Shown here one piece after another: positions 36,326 through 48,697 of a DNA stretch of 64,000 bases. Source of the DNA: Olsenella sp. oral taxon 807 (GTDB lineage: Bacteria > Actinomycetota > Coriobacteriia > Coriobacteriales > Atopobiaceae); contig NZ_CP012069.2 in assembly GCF_001189515.2 (NCBI RefSeq), positions 1,178,001 to 1,242,000 on the forward strand, in the 5' to 3' direction. The notes under the pieces were generated by a model. It worked only from the letters and a program-made list of their open reading frames with translations, searched no databases and was not told where the DNA came from. A program made the position numbers and the translations under genes. Position 1 is the stretch's first letter. Each line of letters starts with the position of its first letter.

Positions 36326-36458
36326 GGCAAGGTACAGGTTGCCGTGTAAAAGGGGAGCAAGCAGACGCCCCGGCGCATTTCTGTGCTAAGGTATTCCCTA
36401 TGCAAAATGCGGGGTGGCGACGCATGATTGTCGCTACCCTCCCGTCAAAGGAGTCTGG

Positions 36459-36716
36459 GTGGGTATTCTCAATACTGTCGTGCTCGTCATCATGTTCATC
36501 TCCGCGCTGCTCACGATCATCCTCGTCCTCATGCACTCGGGCAAGGGAACCGGTGTCTCCGACATGATCGCCGCCTCGCTCTACAATGCGAGTGCCGGCT
36601 CGGGCATCCTCGAGCGCAACCTCGACCGTCTGACCATCATCACCTCGGTCAGCTTTGTGATCTGTCTTCTCATCCTCGCCATCACCTTCCCAAACGGAAG
36701 CATAGCGGGCGTGTGA
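36459..36716 (+). CDS. secG: Protein-export membrane subunit SecG
   Basis: 85 residues from GTG 36459, with AAGGAG five bases upstream. Two transmembrane helices flank the typical ILVLMHSGKGTGVSDMI loop. SecG supports SecYEG translocation. The tpiA-secG adjacency known in Actinobacteria is interrupted here by 1.7 kb of repeats and a terminator, so it is no longer in the glycolytic transcript. Confidence 0.92.
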   Translation: MGILNTVVLVIMFISALLTIILVLMHSGKGTGVSDMIAASLYNASAGSGILERNLDRLTIITSVSFVICLLILAITFPNGSIAGV

Positions 36717-36734
36717 GGGGTCCGCACGGCCAAA

Positions 36735-36764
36735 TTGCATGGAGTGCTGCAGTAGTAGTAAAAT
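36735..36764 (+). promoter_or_regulatory. Promoter for the first peptide ABC operon
   Basis: TTGCAT (-35), 18 bp and TAAAAT (-10) lie about 80 bp before the oppB ATG. A small hairpin (GCGCAC/GTGCGC) sits in the leader. Confidence 0.55.
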
Positions 36765-36842
36765 AGATTGTTGTCTGTAAAGCATCTGTCCTGTCGCGGT
36801 GACCCTGCGCACTCTCGTGTGCGCTTCCTGTGAGGAGCGTCT

Positions 36843-37838
36843 ATGGTGCGGTTCGTGTTGTACATAGCCAAGAGGATCCTGCTCTACGTCGCGATGATCT
36901 TCGTAGCGACGTCGCTCACGTACTTCTTGGCGTCGGCCTTCATGAGTCCTCGCTCCAACTATGAGTCGCGTACCCCGCGACCTCCTCAGGAGTCTATCGA
37001 GAAGTCGCTCAATGACGCCAACCTCAATGACAAGACGCCCATCTTGGAGCGATACGCGATCTGGCTCACCCGTGTCACGACCAGGTTCGACTGGGGGTTG
37101 ACACCGACCGGAGACTCGGTGAACCGGGAGATCTCCTCGCGTGTGATGGCGTCCATCGAGCTCATGACGCTCTCGACCATCATCTCCATCGTCGTGGGCG
37201 TGGGCCTTGGCGTCTACACGGCACAGCGACAGTACCAGCTGCCCGATCGCGTCTGGAGCGGCATCGCCTCGGTGTTCATGGTCATCCCGACGGTCGTTTT
37301 GGCCATCCTCGTCGTGTTCTTTGCGATCGAGATAAACATGGCGACGGGTTACCGAATCTTCTACGTTACGGGTCTCTCGAGCTACGATGGCGAGAACGTC
37401 CTGCTTGCGCTCGTCGACTTCCTGCAGCACATATTCCTGCCCACCGTGGTGCTCACGATCATCAGTGCCGTGGGCTACCACCTCACCCAGCGCACCTACC
37501 TTTTGGACGAGATGCACGCAGACTACGTGCGCACCGCTCGTGCAAAGGGTCTCACCCGCAAGCAGGCGATACGCAGGCATGCCCTACGCGCGTCGCTCAT
37601 CCCGACGGCTGTGAGCGTCGCCTTCTCGATCGCGGGCATCTTCACCGGTGCCGTCATGACCGAGAAGATCTTTGCCATCCACGGCTTGGGCGAGTACTTT
37701 GTCAACTGTATCAACGGCAACAACGTTCACGGGGCGGTTGCGGTCGCCGCCTTCTCGGGCGCCTGTACGCTGGTGGGAGCCCTGCTCGCGGACCTCTTTG
37801 CCGCAGCCATCGACCCCCGCATCAAGATGATGGGCTAA
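36843..37838 (+). CDS. Oligopeptide ABC transporter permease (OppB-like)
   Basis: 331 residues, ATG after GAGGAG. One N-terminal helix, an extracellular loop and a BPD-transp-1 domain follow; the ATPase-contact (EAA) loop is ARAKGLTRKQAIRRHALRAS, and the C-terminus reads DPRIKMMG. It forms the channel with the OppC-like protein 11 bp downstream. There is no binding-protein gene in front; the lipoprotein at 43103 probably serves it. Confidence 0.88.
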   Translation: MVRFVLYIAKRILLYVAMIFVATSLTYFLASAFMSPRSNYESRTPRPPQESIEKSLNDANLNDKTPILERYAIWLTRVTTRFDWGLTPTGDSVNREISSRVMASIELMTLSTIISIVVGVGLGVYTAQRQYQLPDRVWSGIASVFMVIPTVVLAILVVFFAIEINMATGYRIFYVTGLSSYDGENVLLALVDFLQHIFLPTVVLTIISAVGYHLTQRTYLLDEMHADYVRTARAKGLTRKQAIRRHALRASLIPTAVSVAFSIAGIFTGAVMTEKIFAIHGLGEYFVNCINGNNVHGAVAVAAFSGACTLVGALLADLFAAAIDPRIKMMG

Positions 37839-37849
37839 GGGAGGGTGTG

Positions 37850-38953
37850 ATGTCAAAGGAAGACGGACAGAGCGGGTCGAGCGTCACTGTGCCACCCAAG
37901 GATGGCGGGACTTCCGGCCAAGACGTTGGCGAGGACAAGAGGGTCCTCACCAACGCGGAACTCGAGCTTGAGGCGGATGCCCGTGGCGGCTCCGGAGGCG
38001 AGGTGAGACGCATCGGCTACTTCGCGCTACTGGTCAGGCGCTTCGTGCGCCAGAGGAGCGCGATGGTCGGTCTGGGCATCCTGCTCGCGCTCATCCTCTT
38101 GGCCATCGTGGGTCCCCTGATCGCGCCGTTCGACTACACGGATCCCGACTTCACGGCACTCAACGTGGCGCCAAACTCGGTGCATTGGTTTGGTACCGAC
38201 GGGGGTGGCTTCGACCTCTTCGCAAGCGTCGTGCATGGCCTTGGCCGCTCGCTCACCATTGGCATCATCTATGCCATCGCGACGACGATCATCGCGGCAA
38301 TCATCGGTACGGCGATCGCCTACTCTCGGGGTATCGTTGAGAAGGTCGGCATGTGGTTTCTCGACATGCTGCTTGTCATCCCAAGCTTTTTGCTTGTAGC
38401 CATGATAGTGCGCAGCTCGAGCGGGGCCACGGGCTGGGTCGTGCTCATCGTCGGGCTTGCAGCCTTCGGCTGGATAGGCTACGCTCGCACGCTTCGCACC
38501 GTAGCGCTGTCGCTGCGCGAGCGCGACTACGTGCGCGCAGCCAGGTACATGGGCGTCTCGCCCTTCAAGACCATCCTGCGCCACCTGATTCCCAACCTGG
38601 GTTCCATCCTCATCATTGACGCCGTCCTCAGTGTCATCGCGGGCATTAACTCCGAGACGGCATACAGCTTCCTCGGTCTGGGCATCAAGGCGCCCGACAC
38701 CTCCCTCGGTTACCTGCTGAGCCAGGGTTCCTCCGCGATGCTCTCGTCCCCGTGGGTCATTCTCATCCCATCTGTCGTCCTTATCGTCCTCTGCGTGAGC
38801 ATGCAGATGATCGGCGATGGGCTGCGCGATGCCCTTGACCCGTACTCCCGCGCCACGGGCTCGGTCGAGGATGATGAGGGCGAGCAGGACGAGAAGGACG
38901 GCGTGGCTGGCATCCCAGAGGGGCACGATCTTCTGACCAAGCCACGAGCCTAA
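37850..38953 (+). CDS. Oligopeptide ABC transporter permease (OppC-like)
   Basis: 367 residues from ATG 37850 (GGGAGG upstream; the GTG three bases earlier is possible). The first 60 residues are hydrophilic and acidic, longer than usual. They are followed by the OppC N-terminal segment (RFVRQRSAMVGLGIL) and a membrane domain with the EAA loop RAARYMGVSPFKTILRHLIP. An acidic tail of about 40 residues closes the protein. Confidence 0.88.
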   Translation: MSKEDGQSGSSVTVPPKDGGTSGQDVGEDKRVLTNAELELEADARGGSGGEVRRIGYFALLVRRFVRQRSAMVGLGILLALILLAIVGPLIAPFDYTDPDFTALNVAPNSVHWFGTDGGGFDLFASVVHGLGRSLTIGIIYAIATTIIAAIIGTAIAYSRGIVEKVGMWFLDMLLVIPSFLLVAMIVRSSSGATGWVVLIVGLAAFGWIGYARTLRTVALSLRERDYVRAARYMGVSPFKTILRHLIPNLGSILIIDAVLSVIAGINSETAYSFLGLGIKAPDTSLGYLLSQGSSAMLSSPWVILIPSVVLIVLCVSMQMIGDGLRDALDPYSRATGSVEDDEGEQDEKDGVAGIPEGHDLLTKPRA

Positions 38954-39001
38954 CAATTCCAAGGCAGCTTCCCACGTAGATCCGACAGTAACGGAGAGGA
39001 C

Positions 39002-41089
<2,088 letters not shown>

Positions 41090-41177
41090 CGTAACCGACT
41101 GTCACATGCTGCGAGCGTGCCGCAGGTCCTCTGCGCACACGGTCCTCGGCTCATCCCATGAACATGGAGGAACATAT

Positions 41178-42986
41178 ATGGACAAGCACGAGTTTCCCAG
41201 CTTCGAGAGGCGTGAGGAGGTCCCTGAGCGCTACCGGTGGGACACTACCAGACTGTTTGAGAACGATGAGGCCTTCGTGTGTGCGCTTTCGGAGGCCAAG
41301 GACCTTGAGGAGGAGTATGAGATCTGGGAGCCGACGGCCATGAGTTCTGGCGCGGGGCTTCTCGGCTACCTGCGCTTCGACGACGACGCCACGCTCGAGC
41401 TCGAGCGCCTCTTTAACTACGTCTCTCGCCGTGCCGACGAGGACACGCGCGTGGGCAAATACCAGGACCTGAAGGCCCAGCTGCGCGCACTCATCGCCCG
41501 CGTCGGTGCGGCGTCCGCCTGGTTTGTCCCCAGGCTTTTGGCACTCTCTGACGAGACGCTCGACGGGTGGTATGCGGACACGCCCGGCCTTAACCTCTAT
41601 CGCCGCGCCATCGACAGGATGCGCGCCCTCAAAGACCATGTCCTTACCCCTTCCGAGGAGGCGCTCCTCGCCCAGGCGAGCGAGATGGCCGCCCAGCCCG
41701 AGGCCATCTTCTCCATGCTCAACGATGCCGACATGAGCTTCGAGGATGCGGTGGACTCAAAGGGTCACAGTCATGCGGTCACGCACGGCAGCTACTTCCC
41801 GCTCATGCAAAGTGGTGACCGGTCGCTTCGCGAGAGCGCCTACCACAGCATCTATGGCGCCTATGGCAGGATCAAGAACACGAGCGCCGCCCTTCTCGGC
41901 TCTCAGACAAAGCAGCTGCAGTTCTTCGCACGCGCACGTCGCTACGCCGACACGCTCGAGGCTGCGCTCGCACCCACAGAGGTACCCGTCTCGGTGTACC
42001 AGGGCCTCATCGATGCCGTCCATAAAAACGTCTCCGCCCTACACCGCTACATGGAGCTGCGTCGTCGCGTGCTGGGGCTCGACGCGCTGCGCTATTGGGA
42101 CCTCTATGTGCCCCTCACCAAGGAGGATGACAGGCGCTACAGCTTCGACGAGGCCTGCGACCTCATGCTCAGGGCCCTGGCGCCCCTTGGCGAGGACTAT
42201 CTGGGCGTCGTGCGCCGCGCCATCGACGAGCGCTGGTATGACGTGTACGAGACGCCGGGCAAGGCGAGCGGCGCGTACTCCTCGGGCGGACGCGGGCTGA
42301 CGCCGCTCATCCTGCTCAACTACCAGGGCACGCTAGACGACATCTTCACGCTCGTCCACGAGACCGGCCACTCCCTGCACACCCACCTCGCAAGTGAGGC
42401 GCAGCCTGGCCGCTACGCGCAGTACGAGATGTTCGTGGCGGAGGTCGCCTCCACGACCAACGAGTGCCTGCTTCTGCGCTACCTTTTGGACAACGCCCAA
42501 GATACAGCCGAGCGTGCGCACCTTTTGAACCACCTCTGTGAGCAGTTCAGGGGCACGCTCTTTCGTCAGACGCTCTTCGCGGAGTTCGAGCGCGATGTCA
42601 ACAAGGCGAGCGCCAGGGGGGAGGGTATGGGCGCCGATGCGCTCTCTGAGCGCTACGCGCAGCTCAACGAGCTCTATTATGGGTCTGCCGTCACGCTCGA
42701 CGACGAGATAGCGCATGAGTGGGAGCGCATCCCCCACTTCTACTACAACTACTACGTCTACGTCTATGCCACGAGCTTTGCCGCCGCAGTCGCGCTCTCA
42801 AAGCGCATACTCACCGGTGACGCGACAGCCCGCGATCGCTATCTCGCCTTCCTTTCGGGTGGTAGCTCAAAGCCGCCCATCGAGCTGCTTGCCGGCGCCG
42901 GAGTCGACATGGCCTCGGGGGCGGTCGTGGACGAGGCGCTCGACACGTTCTCGCAGACGGTGGACGAGCTGGAGGGACTGCTCTAG
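41178..42986 (+). CDS. pepF: Oligoendopeptidase F (M3 family)
   Basis: 602 residues from ATG 41178 after GGAGG; an earlier in-frame start overlapping the ATPase gene is unlikely. The zinc site is VHETGHSLHTHL (HExxH), with the downstream Glu in MFVAEVASTTNE. M3B enzymes cut oligopeptides of about 7-17 residues in the cytoplasm. Its place between two peptide importers fits degradation of imported peptides. Confidence 0.94.
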   Translation: MDKHEFPSFERREEVPERYRWDTTRLFENDEAFVCALSEAKDLEEEYEIWEPTAMSSGAGLLGYLRFDDDATLELERLFNYVSRRADEDTRVGKYQDLKAQLRALIARVGAASAWFVPRLLALSDETLDGWYADTPGLNLYRRAIDRMRALKDHVLTPSEEALLAQASEMAAQPEAIFSMLNDADMSFEDAVDSKGHSHAVTHGSYFPLMQSGDRSLRESAYHSIYGAYGRIKNTSAALLGSQTKQLQFFARARRYADTLEAALAPTEVPVSVYQGLIDAVHKNVSALHRYMELRRRVLGLDALRYWDLYVPLTKEDDRRYSFDEACDLMLRALAPLGEDYLGVVRRAIDERWYDVYETPGKASGAYSSGGRGLTPLILLNYQGTLDDIFTLVHETGHSLHTHLASEAQPGRYAQYEMFVAEVASTTNECLLLRYLLDNAQDTAERAHLLNHLCEQFRGTLFRQTLFAEFERDVNKASARGEGMGADALSERYAQLNELYYGSAVTLDDEIAHEWERIPHFYYNYYVYVYATSFAAAVALSKRILTGDATARDRYLAFLSGGSSKPPIELLAGAGVDMASGAVVDEALDTFSQTVDELEGLL

Positions 42987-43029
42987 GGCCTGTCGCCGAC
43001 GCGCGGCGGACCTGAAAGGACAGGTGGGC

Positions 43030-43059
43030 TTGTGCGTGGGCTCACAGTTCCTGTATCAT
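43030..43059 (+). promoter_or_regulatory. Candidate promoter for the first binding protein
   Basis: TTGTGC, 18 bp, TATCAT, about 43 bp ahead of the ATG at 43103. Confidence 0.4.
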
Positions 43060-43102
43060 ATAAGACTGGTTTGTGACCGACAGTCCCAAGGAAAGGAAAC
43101 GA

Positions 43103-44881
43103 ATGGCATACTCAGTCTCTCGTAGGACGTTTCTGGGAGTTGCTGGAGGAGCTGCCGCCGCGCTGGCAGGCCTCGGGCTTGCGGGATGCGCGAAGGAGGG
43201 CGGCTCTGGCGGTGCTGGCTCAGCCACCGGCGCCTCGCCTCAAAACGGCGTCCCCGCGACCACACCCCTCAACCAGCTGCCGCTTCCCGAGAAGGGCAAG
43301 ACCTACAACAATCCCAAGAGTCGCGATCAGATCAAGGACGGCGGTACCGCGACGTTCCCCGTGGCTGAGGTGGGTCCCGACTTCAACTACTTCAGCGTCA
43401 ATGGCAGCACCGTCTATATAAAGTGGTTCTGGCTCTGCTACAACTCGGCGGTAGTTCCCTTCCGCTGCAATGCCACGGCCAGCAAGTTTGAGCCCGATCC
43501 CAATTTCATCGATTCCTCCTCCGTCAAGGAGGTCGATGGCAAGGAGGTCGTGACCATCAACATCGCCGAGAAGGCAACCTTCAACGATGGCACGCCCATA
43601 GACTGGCGTGCGGTCGAGGCCGCGTGGACGGTCAACAATGGCAAGAATTCGGATTACACCCCCGCATCCACCGATGGGTGGAGTCAGGTGGAGAGTGTTA
43701 CCAAGGGCGATAATGACAAGCAGGCTATCATCACCTTCTCTCAGCCCTACTACCCGTATGAGGCCTTGGTCGGCTTTTTGCATCCCAGCGCCGCCACTCC
43801 CGAGGTCTTCAACAATGGCTGGAAGATGAACCCCCACAACGAGTGGGGCTGTGGCCCCTTTGTCGTGGACTCCGTAGATGAGGCCCAGATCACCTTCAAG
43901 CGCAACCCCAAGTGGTGGGGCGACGTGGCCAAGCTCGAGTCGATCACCTTCAAGCAGATGGAGGCCCAGGCCGAGTTCAATGCCTTCAAGAACGGCGAGA
44001 TCGACGCCACCGAGCTTGGCCAGCAAGGCACGGGCGAGATGCTCTCGAACTTCCAGGGCATGGATAAGGTCGAGATCCGGCGCTCTGACAGCAAGTCCAT
44101 CACCTGCCTGGAGGTCAACACCACCCGTGACGTCCTCGTGGATATCGAGGTGCGCAAGGCCTTCATGCAGTGCATCAACACCGAGACCATCCTAGGCATC
44201 GTGTACCAGGGCGTGAACTGGAAGGAGGATCGCCTGAGTTCCCTCAGCATCTTGCCGTGGATGGACGGTTACGAGGACAACCTGCCTCAGGATGTCTCGG
44301 CCAACGCCACCGCCGATGCCCAGATTGCGGCGGCAAAGAAGACCCTCGAGGACGCCGGCTACGAGCTAGGTTCGGATGGCTACTATGCCAAGGAGGGCAA
44401 GCAGGTGGCCTTTGGCTTCACGACCATTGGCGACTCTAACGTCACCAAGAACCGTGCCGCCGCCATCCAGAAGATGGCCAAGGATGCCGGAATGAACATC
44501 ACGATCGATAACAAGCCCAGCTCCGACTTCTCCAAGACGCTTGTCGGCGGTCAATGGGACGTCTTCCTCCTTGGCTGGAGCGTCAGCAGTGCCACGTACA
44601 ACAACGGTGGCCAGCTCTTTGGCAGCACGTCTGAGTCCAACTTCACGCATGCGGGCAGCAAGGAGCTTGACGCCAAGTTCCTTGCCGTCACGGGCATTGA
44701 GGACCATGCCAAGCAGATGAAGGCCTTCAACGAGGCCGAGAAGGAGGCCCTGAAGTCCTATGCCTTCATCCCCCTGTACAGTGGCGCGGACGTCATCGTC
44801 TGCAAGAAGGGGCTTGCCAACTGGGGTCCGGCCCTGCTGCTGGATATCGTTGCCGAAAACGTAGGCTGGGAGAAGGAGTAG
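43103..44881 (+). CDS. Peptide-binding lipoprotein (SBP family 5), Tat-type signal
   Basis: 592 residues from ATG 43103 (AAGGAAA upstream). The signal has twin arginines (SRRTFLGVAGG) and a lipobox LAGC, so it is probably a Tat-exported lipoprotein. The mature part follows the DppA/OppA pattern, with ATFNDGTPIDWRAVEAAW and NEWGCGPFVVDSV. It is a clear paralogue of the next gene: both share TYNNPK after the lipobox linker and SNVTKNRAAAIQKMAKDAG. It probably captures peptides for the oppBC-ATPase operon. A terminator follows. Confidence 0.9.
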   Translation: MAYSVSRRTFLGVAGGAAAALAGLGLAGCAKEGGSGGAGSATGASPQNGVPATTPLNQLPLPEKGKTYNNPKSRDQIKDGGTATFPVAEVGPDFNYFSVNGSTVYIKWFWLCYNSAVVPFRCNATASKFEPDPNFIDSSSVKEVDGKEVVTINIAEKATFNDGTPIDWRAVEAAWTVNNGKNSDYTPASTDGWSQVESVTKGDNDKQAIITFSQPYYPYEALVGFLHPSAATPEVFNNGWKMNPHNEWGCGPFVVDSVDEAQITFKRNPKWWGDVAKLESITFKQMEAQAEFNAFKNGEIDATELGQQGTGEMLSNFQGMDKVEIRRSDSKSITCLEVNTTRDVLVDIEVRKAFMQCINTETILGIVYQGVNWKEDRLSSLSILPWMDGYEDNLPQDVSANATADAQIAAAKKTLEDAGYELGSDGYYAKEGKQVAFGFTTIGDSNVTKNRAAAIQKMAKDAGMNITIDNKPSSDFSKTLVGGQWDVFLLGWSVSSATYNNGGQLFGSTSESNFTHAGSKELDAKFLAVTGIEDHAKQMKAFNEAEKEALKSYAFIPLYSGADVIVCKKGLANWGPALLLDIVAENVGWEKE

Positions 44882-44921
44882 TCGCCTCTGCCTCAACGGT
44901 CCTTTGGGGCCGTGACAGGTT

Positions 44922-44945
44922 GAAGGGAGCCTTCGGGCTCCCTTC
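44922..44945 (+). terminator. Terminator with TTCG tetraloop
   Basis: A 10-bp perfect stem (GAAGGGAGCC/GGCTCCCTTC) closes on TTCG; a weak T-rich stretch follows. It isolates the first binding-protein gene. Confidence 0.75.
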
Positions 44946-45070
44946 TTGGTCTTTGGCGTAGCATGTTCCGGGCGTCAGCGGTGTTACGGTCTTGTTCAGA
45001 ACAACTCTTTCTGGAGTATTTCTCCTATACTCTGACCATATGTGTACGCGCCTGACATTTGGAGGAGACC

Positions 45071-46840
45071 ATGGCACACACCCTCTCACGCCGCAACTTC
45101 CTCGGCATCGCAGGAGGGACCGCTGCGCTGGCGGGCCTCGGGCTTGCCGCCTGCGCTGGCCCCACTACGGGAGGCCCGGCCGGCGTCGAGCCCCAGAACG
45201 GTACGCCTGCGACCACCGACCTGTCTAGGCTGCCGCTTCCCGAGCGAGGCAAGACCTACAACAATCCCAAGGGTCGTGATGAGGTTAGAGACGGCGGCAC
45301 CCTGGTCCTTCCGGCAGGTGAGGTAGGTCCTAACTGGAACTACCTCAGCGTCGAGGGTAACACGTCGGAAATGAGTACTTTCTGGTCGTACTACATGCCA
45401 ACGGTGCTCACCATGGTGGACGCCACGGCCTCCAGCATCAGTCCCAATCCCGACTTCGTCACCAGCATCGAGTCAAGTGAGGAGAGCGGCAGGCAGGTCA
45501 TCACCTATACCCTCAACGACGCGGCACGTTTCAATGACGGTACGCCACTCGACTGGCGCGCCGTCCAAGCCGCCTGGCAGATCCTCAGCGGCAAGGATGG
45601 CTCGTTTGCGCCGGCGGCCACCGACGGCTGGGACAAGATGGTGAGTGTTGAGCCAGGAGCGAGCGACAAGCAAGCGATCATCACCCTCTCCGAGCCCGTC
45701 TACCCGGCGGAGATGCTCGTGAACGTCCTCGTGCACCCCGCCGCCGTCAACGCCGACACCTTCGCCAATGGCTGGAACTCCAACCCCCACAGCGAGTGGG
45801 GGGCGGGTCCCTACACCATCGACTCCGTCAATGACATGCAGGTCACCTTCGTTCCCAACCCCACGTGGTGGGGCGAGCGCGCCAAACTCGACTCCATCAC
45901 CTACAAGCAGATGGACGCCCAGGCCCTCTTTAACGCGTTCAAGAACGGCGAGATCGATGCGACGGGATCGAGCTCGTCTGGCTCTGCCGAGATGCTCTCC
46001 AATTTCAGCTCCATGGCCGATGCCGAGGTCCGTCGCGGTGACGGACTCTCCCTCGTGTGCATCGAGGTCAACAGCACCCGTGAGGGCCTATCCGACAGAG
46101 CGGTGCGCAAGGCCTTCTGCCAGTGCCTGGATGCCGCAACGCTGCGTGACATCGTCTTTCAGGGCGTCAACTGGAAGGAGGAGACCCCAGGCTCCATCCT
46201 CATCCCGGCATGGCGGGACGGCTACGAAAACAACATGCCGGCCGACGTGACGGGCCTCACATCGGCGGATGACAAGATCGCCGCCGCGAAGAGGACCCTC
46301 GAGGACGCAGGCTACAGCTTGGACGCGAACGGCCACTACGCCAAGGACGGTCGAGGCGTGGAGTTCAACCTCGTCGTCTTTGGCGACTCCAACGTCACCA
46401 AGAACCGCGCCGCCGCCATCCAGAAGATGGCTAAGGACGCCGGCATCAAGCTCGAGCTGCAGAACAAGGCCGCCTCCGAGTTCTCCTCGACGCTCACCGG
46501 CGGCGAATGGGACACGATCCTGACGAGCTGGGGCTTTGTGGTGACCGCAATGTGGTACGGCAAGATGATCTTTGGCTCACACTCCGTGTCAAACTATACG
46601 CAGTGGGGCACGCCCGAGCTCGACGCCGAATTCGATCGTATCAACTCCATCAAGGATAGCGCAGACCAGCTCAAGGCCTACAACGCCGCAGAGAAGAAGG
46701 CCCTGGAGTCCTACTGCTTCATCCCGCTCTACGCAGGTCCCGACGTGGTCGTCACCAAGAAGGGGCTCGCCAACTTTGGCCCTGCCCTCTTCCAGACCGT
46801 TCTGCCGCAGGATGTCGGGTGGGAGAAGACAGCGTCGTAG
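45071..46840 (+). CDS. Peptide-binding lipoprotein (SBP family 5), paralogue of the preceding gene
   Basis: 589 residues from ATG 45071 (GGAGGAGA upstream). Twin-arginine signal SRRNFLGIAGG with lipobox LAAC. It is collinear with the preceding protein over its full length (RFNDGTPLDWRAVQAAW, SEWGAGPYTIDSV, SNVTKNRAAAIQKMAKDAG), so the pair arose by tandem duplication. Differences in the ligand-side segments suggest diverged specificity. A TATACT with poor -35 lies about 36 bp upstream; the gene seems to have its own promoter. Confidence 0.9.
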   Translation: MAHTLSRRNFLGIAGGTAALAGLGLAACAGPTTGGPAGVEPQNGTPATTDLSRLPLPERGKTYNNPKGRDEVRDGGTLVLPAGEVGPNWNYLSVEGNTSEMSTFWSYYMPTVLTMVDATASSISPNPDFVTSIESSEESGRQVITYTLNDAARFNDGTPLDWRAVQAAWQILSGKDGSFAPAATDGWDKMVSVEPGASDKQAIITLSEPVYPAEMLVNVLVHPAAVNADTFANGWNSNPHSEWGAGPYTIDSVNDMQVTFVPNPTWWGERAKLDSITYKQMDAQALFNAFKNGEIDATGSSSSGSAEMLSNFSSMADAEVRRGDGLSLVCIEVNSTREGLSDRAVRKAFCQCLDAATLRDIVFQGVNWKEETPGSILIPAWRDGYENNMPADVTGLTSADDKIAAAKRTLEDAGYSLDANGHYAKDGRGVEFNLVVFGDSNVTKNRAAAIQKMAKDAGIKLELQNKAASEFSSTLTGGEWDTILTSWGFVVTAMWYGKMIFGSHSVSNYTQWGTPELDAEFDRINSIKDSADQLKAYNAAEKKALESYCFIPLYAGPDVVVTKKGLANFGPALFQTVLPQDVGWEKTAS

Positions 46841-47023
46841 CTCGTTCCCTGGGCGAGCGTAGATCGGTCACCCTAGCTACGAAGGTTGCCGTTTGGTAAA
46901 AGTCGAGGGGAAAAGGTATGTGATCCATCTGCCCTCATGTAAAATTCCCATGTATTGCGCTGTCATCGCTCGGCGGTGAGGCGTAGCCGGCGTTGTCAGC
47001 AACAGGATAAACAGGAGGAACGT

Positions 47024-48664
47024 ATGGCTCATGATCACGCGCTCAGTCGTCGCGGATTCGTCGCGGGAGGGCTCGCGGCAAGCGCGCTTGCCGCCCTCGC
47101 CGGTTGCGGAAAGAAGAGCGGCAGCTCAGGTGGTGCGGGTGCCTCTGGGACGGCCGCAGGTGGTACCCTCAAGTACTACATCAACAATCCCGTCGCCATC
47201 GATCCCTACAACACTCAGGAGGATCAGGGTACGCAAGTCGAGCACATCCTCTTCGACGCACTGACCGACTACGACTGGGACAAGGAGAAGGTCGTGGGTA
47301 AGGCGGCCGAGAGCTGGGAGGCCAATGGTGACAACACCGTCTTCACCTTCCATCTGATGAAGGGCGCTAAGTTCCATAATGGGGACAGCGTGGATGCCGC
47401 CTCCTTCAAACGTGGCTGGGAGCGTATCGTCAACCCCAAGATGGCTACCCCGTCAGAGATCAACTACCATCTGTCGCCGGTCAAGGGCTATGATGAGTTC
47501 CTTGCGGGGAGTGCGACCGAGCTCACGGGGCTCAGGGCCGTTGACGAGAGCACCTTCGAGGTGACCCTCAAGTCGCCCATGGCCGACTTCCCGACCGTCT
47601 GCTCGCATCCCGCGCTTGCGCCCGTGCCCCAGGCCGCCCTCGATGACCCCGACTCCTTCCTCGTCGCTCCCATTGGCAACGGTCCCTTCAAGATGGATGG
47701 CAAGTGGGTTGCCGACCAGTACATCAACGTCGTGCGCTTCGATGACTACTATGGCACCAAGGCACGGCTCGATGGCATCAACTTCTCCATCCAGAAGGAC
47801 CCCGACACCGCGTTTCGCGAGTTCGAGGCTGGTAACCTCGATATGGCGATGATTCCCACCGGTCGCTTCAACGAGAGCATCGAGAAGTACGGCAAGTCCG
47901 ACGACGGCTACACGGTGACGCCTGACCACCAGGTTCTGACCGGTGCCGAGCTCTCTGTCTACTATCTTGCCATCAACGTCGAGAAGATGCCCAACAAGAC
48001 GCTGCGCCACGCCATCTCGCTGGCCATCAACCGCCAGAGCATCTGTGATACCCTCTTCGAGGGCACGCGCATCCCAGCGGACAATGTCATTCCCAAGGTC
48101 TTGGACCTTGGCCAGAGCAACGCCTGGGCCGACTGTAAGTACGACAAGGACGCGGCCAAGAAGCTCATCGACGAGAACAACTTGGCTGGTACGGAGGTTG
48201 TCCTCTCCTATAACTCGGGTGGCGGCCATGAGGACATCATGTCCATGGTCCAGAGTGACCTTCAGGCCGTTGGCCTGAAGGTCACGCAGGAGTCGCAGGA
48301 GTGGGCCTCCTACCTCCAGAAGCTCAAGGGTGGCGACTACACGATGGGCCGCTTGGGCTGGATAGCTGACTATCCGACGCTCGACAACATGCTCTATCCC
48401 AACTTCTACAGCACTGCCGACAACAACTACTCCAAGTACAACAATCCCAAGGTTGACAAGGGCATCGATGAGGCTCGCCAGGTTGCCGACGAGGAGCAGC
48501 GCAAGGCAAGGTTCCGCGAGGTGAACCAGCTCATCGGCGAGGACATGCCCATCGTCCCCCTGATGTTCTATGCCCACAACTGGGTCGGTGGCAAGAGGGT
48601 TGCGAGCCTGTATCTGGATCCCCAGACCAAGGCCGAGCTCGCGACGGCGACGCTCAAGGCGTAG
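47024..48664 (+). CDS. Peptide-binding lipoprotein (SBP family 5), divergent type
   Basis: 546 residues from ATG 47024 (GGAGGAAC upstream). Signal SRRGFVAGGLAAS with lipobox LAGC, again with twin arginines. The mature part has KFHNGDSVDAASFKRGWERI and GPFKMDGKWVADQY, closer to the OppA/MppA kind than to the two preceding paralogues. It directly precedes permease and ATPase genes and is the probable receptor of that dppBCDF-like set. A hairpin after it may set the lipoprotein in excess over the permeases. Confidence 0.9.
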   Translation: MAHDHALSRRGFVAGGLAASALAALAGCGKKSGSSGGAGASGTAAGGTLKYYINNPVAIDPYNTQEDQGTQVEHILFDALTDYDWDKEKVVGKAAESWEANGDNTVFTFHLMKGAKFHNGDSVDAASFKRGWERIVNPKMATPSEINYHLSPVKGYDEFLAGSATELTGLRAVDESTFEVTLKSPMADFPTVCSHPALAPVPQAALDDPDSFLVAPIGNGPFKMDGKWVADQYINVVRFDDYYGTKARLDGINFSIQKDPDTAFREFEAGNLDMAMIPTGRFNESIEKYGKSDDGYTVTPDHQVLTGAELSVYYLAINVEKMPNKTLRHAISLAINRQSICDTLFEGTRIPADNVIPKVLDLGQSNAWADCKYDKDAAKKLIDENNLAGTEVVLSYNSGGGHEDIMSMVQSDLQAVGLKVTQESQEWASYLQKLKGGDYTMGRLGWIADYPTLDNMLYPNFYSTADNNYSKYNNPKVDKGIDEARQVADEEQRKARFREVNQLIGEDMPIVPLMFYAHNWVGGKRVASLYLDPQTKAELATATLKA

Positions 48665-48697
48665 GTTGCAGCGTCTGATGTACGTACGTTTGTCTCA

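Noticed and set aside
34892-36567. Long open frames across repeat cluster 2
   Set aside because: Same reasons; they follow the 428-bp tandem units and have no independent coding signal.
36255-37580. 441-residue minus-strand frame
   Set aside because: It is the shadow of secG and the OppB-like gene, with His/Asp/Arg-rich composition typical of antisense frames.
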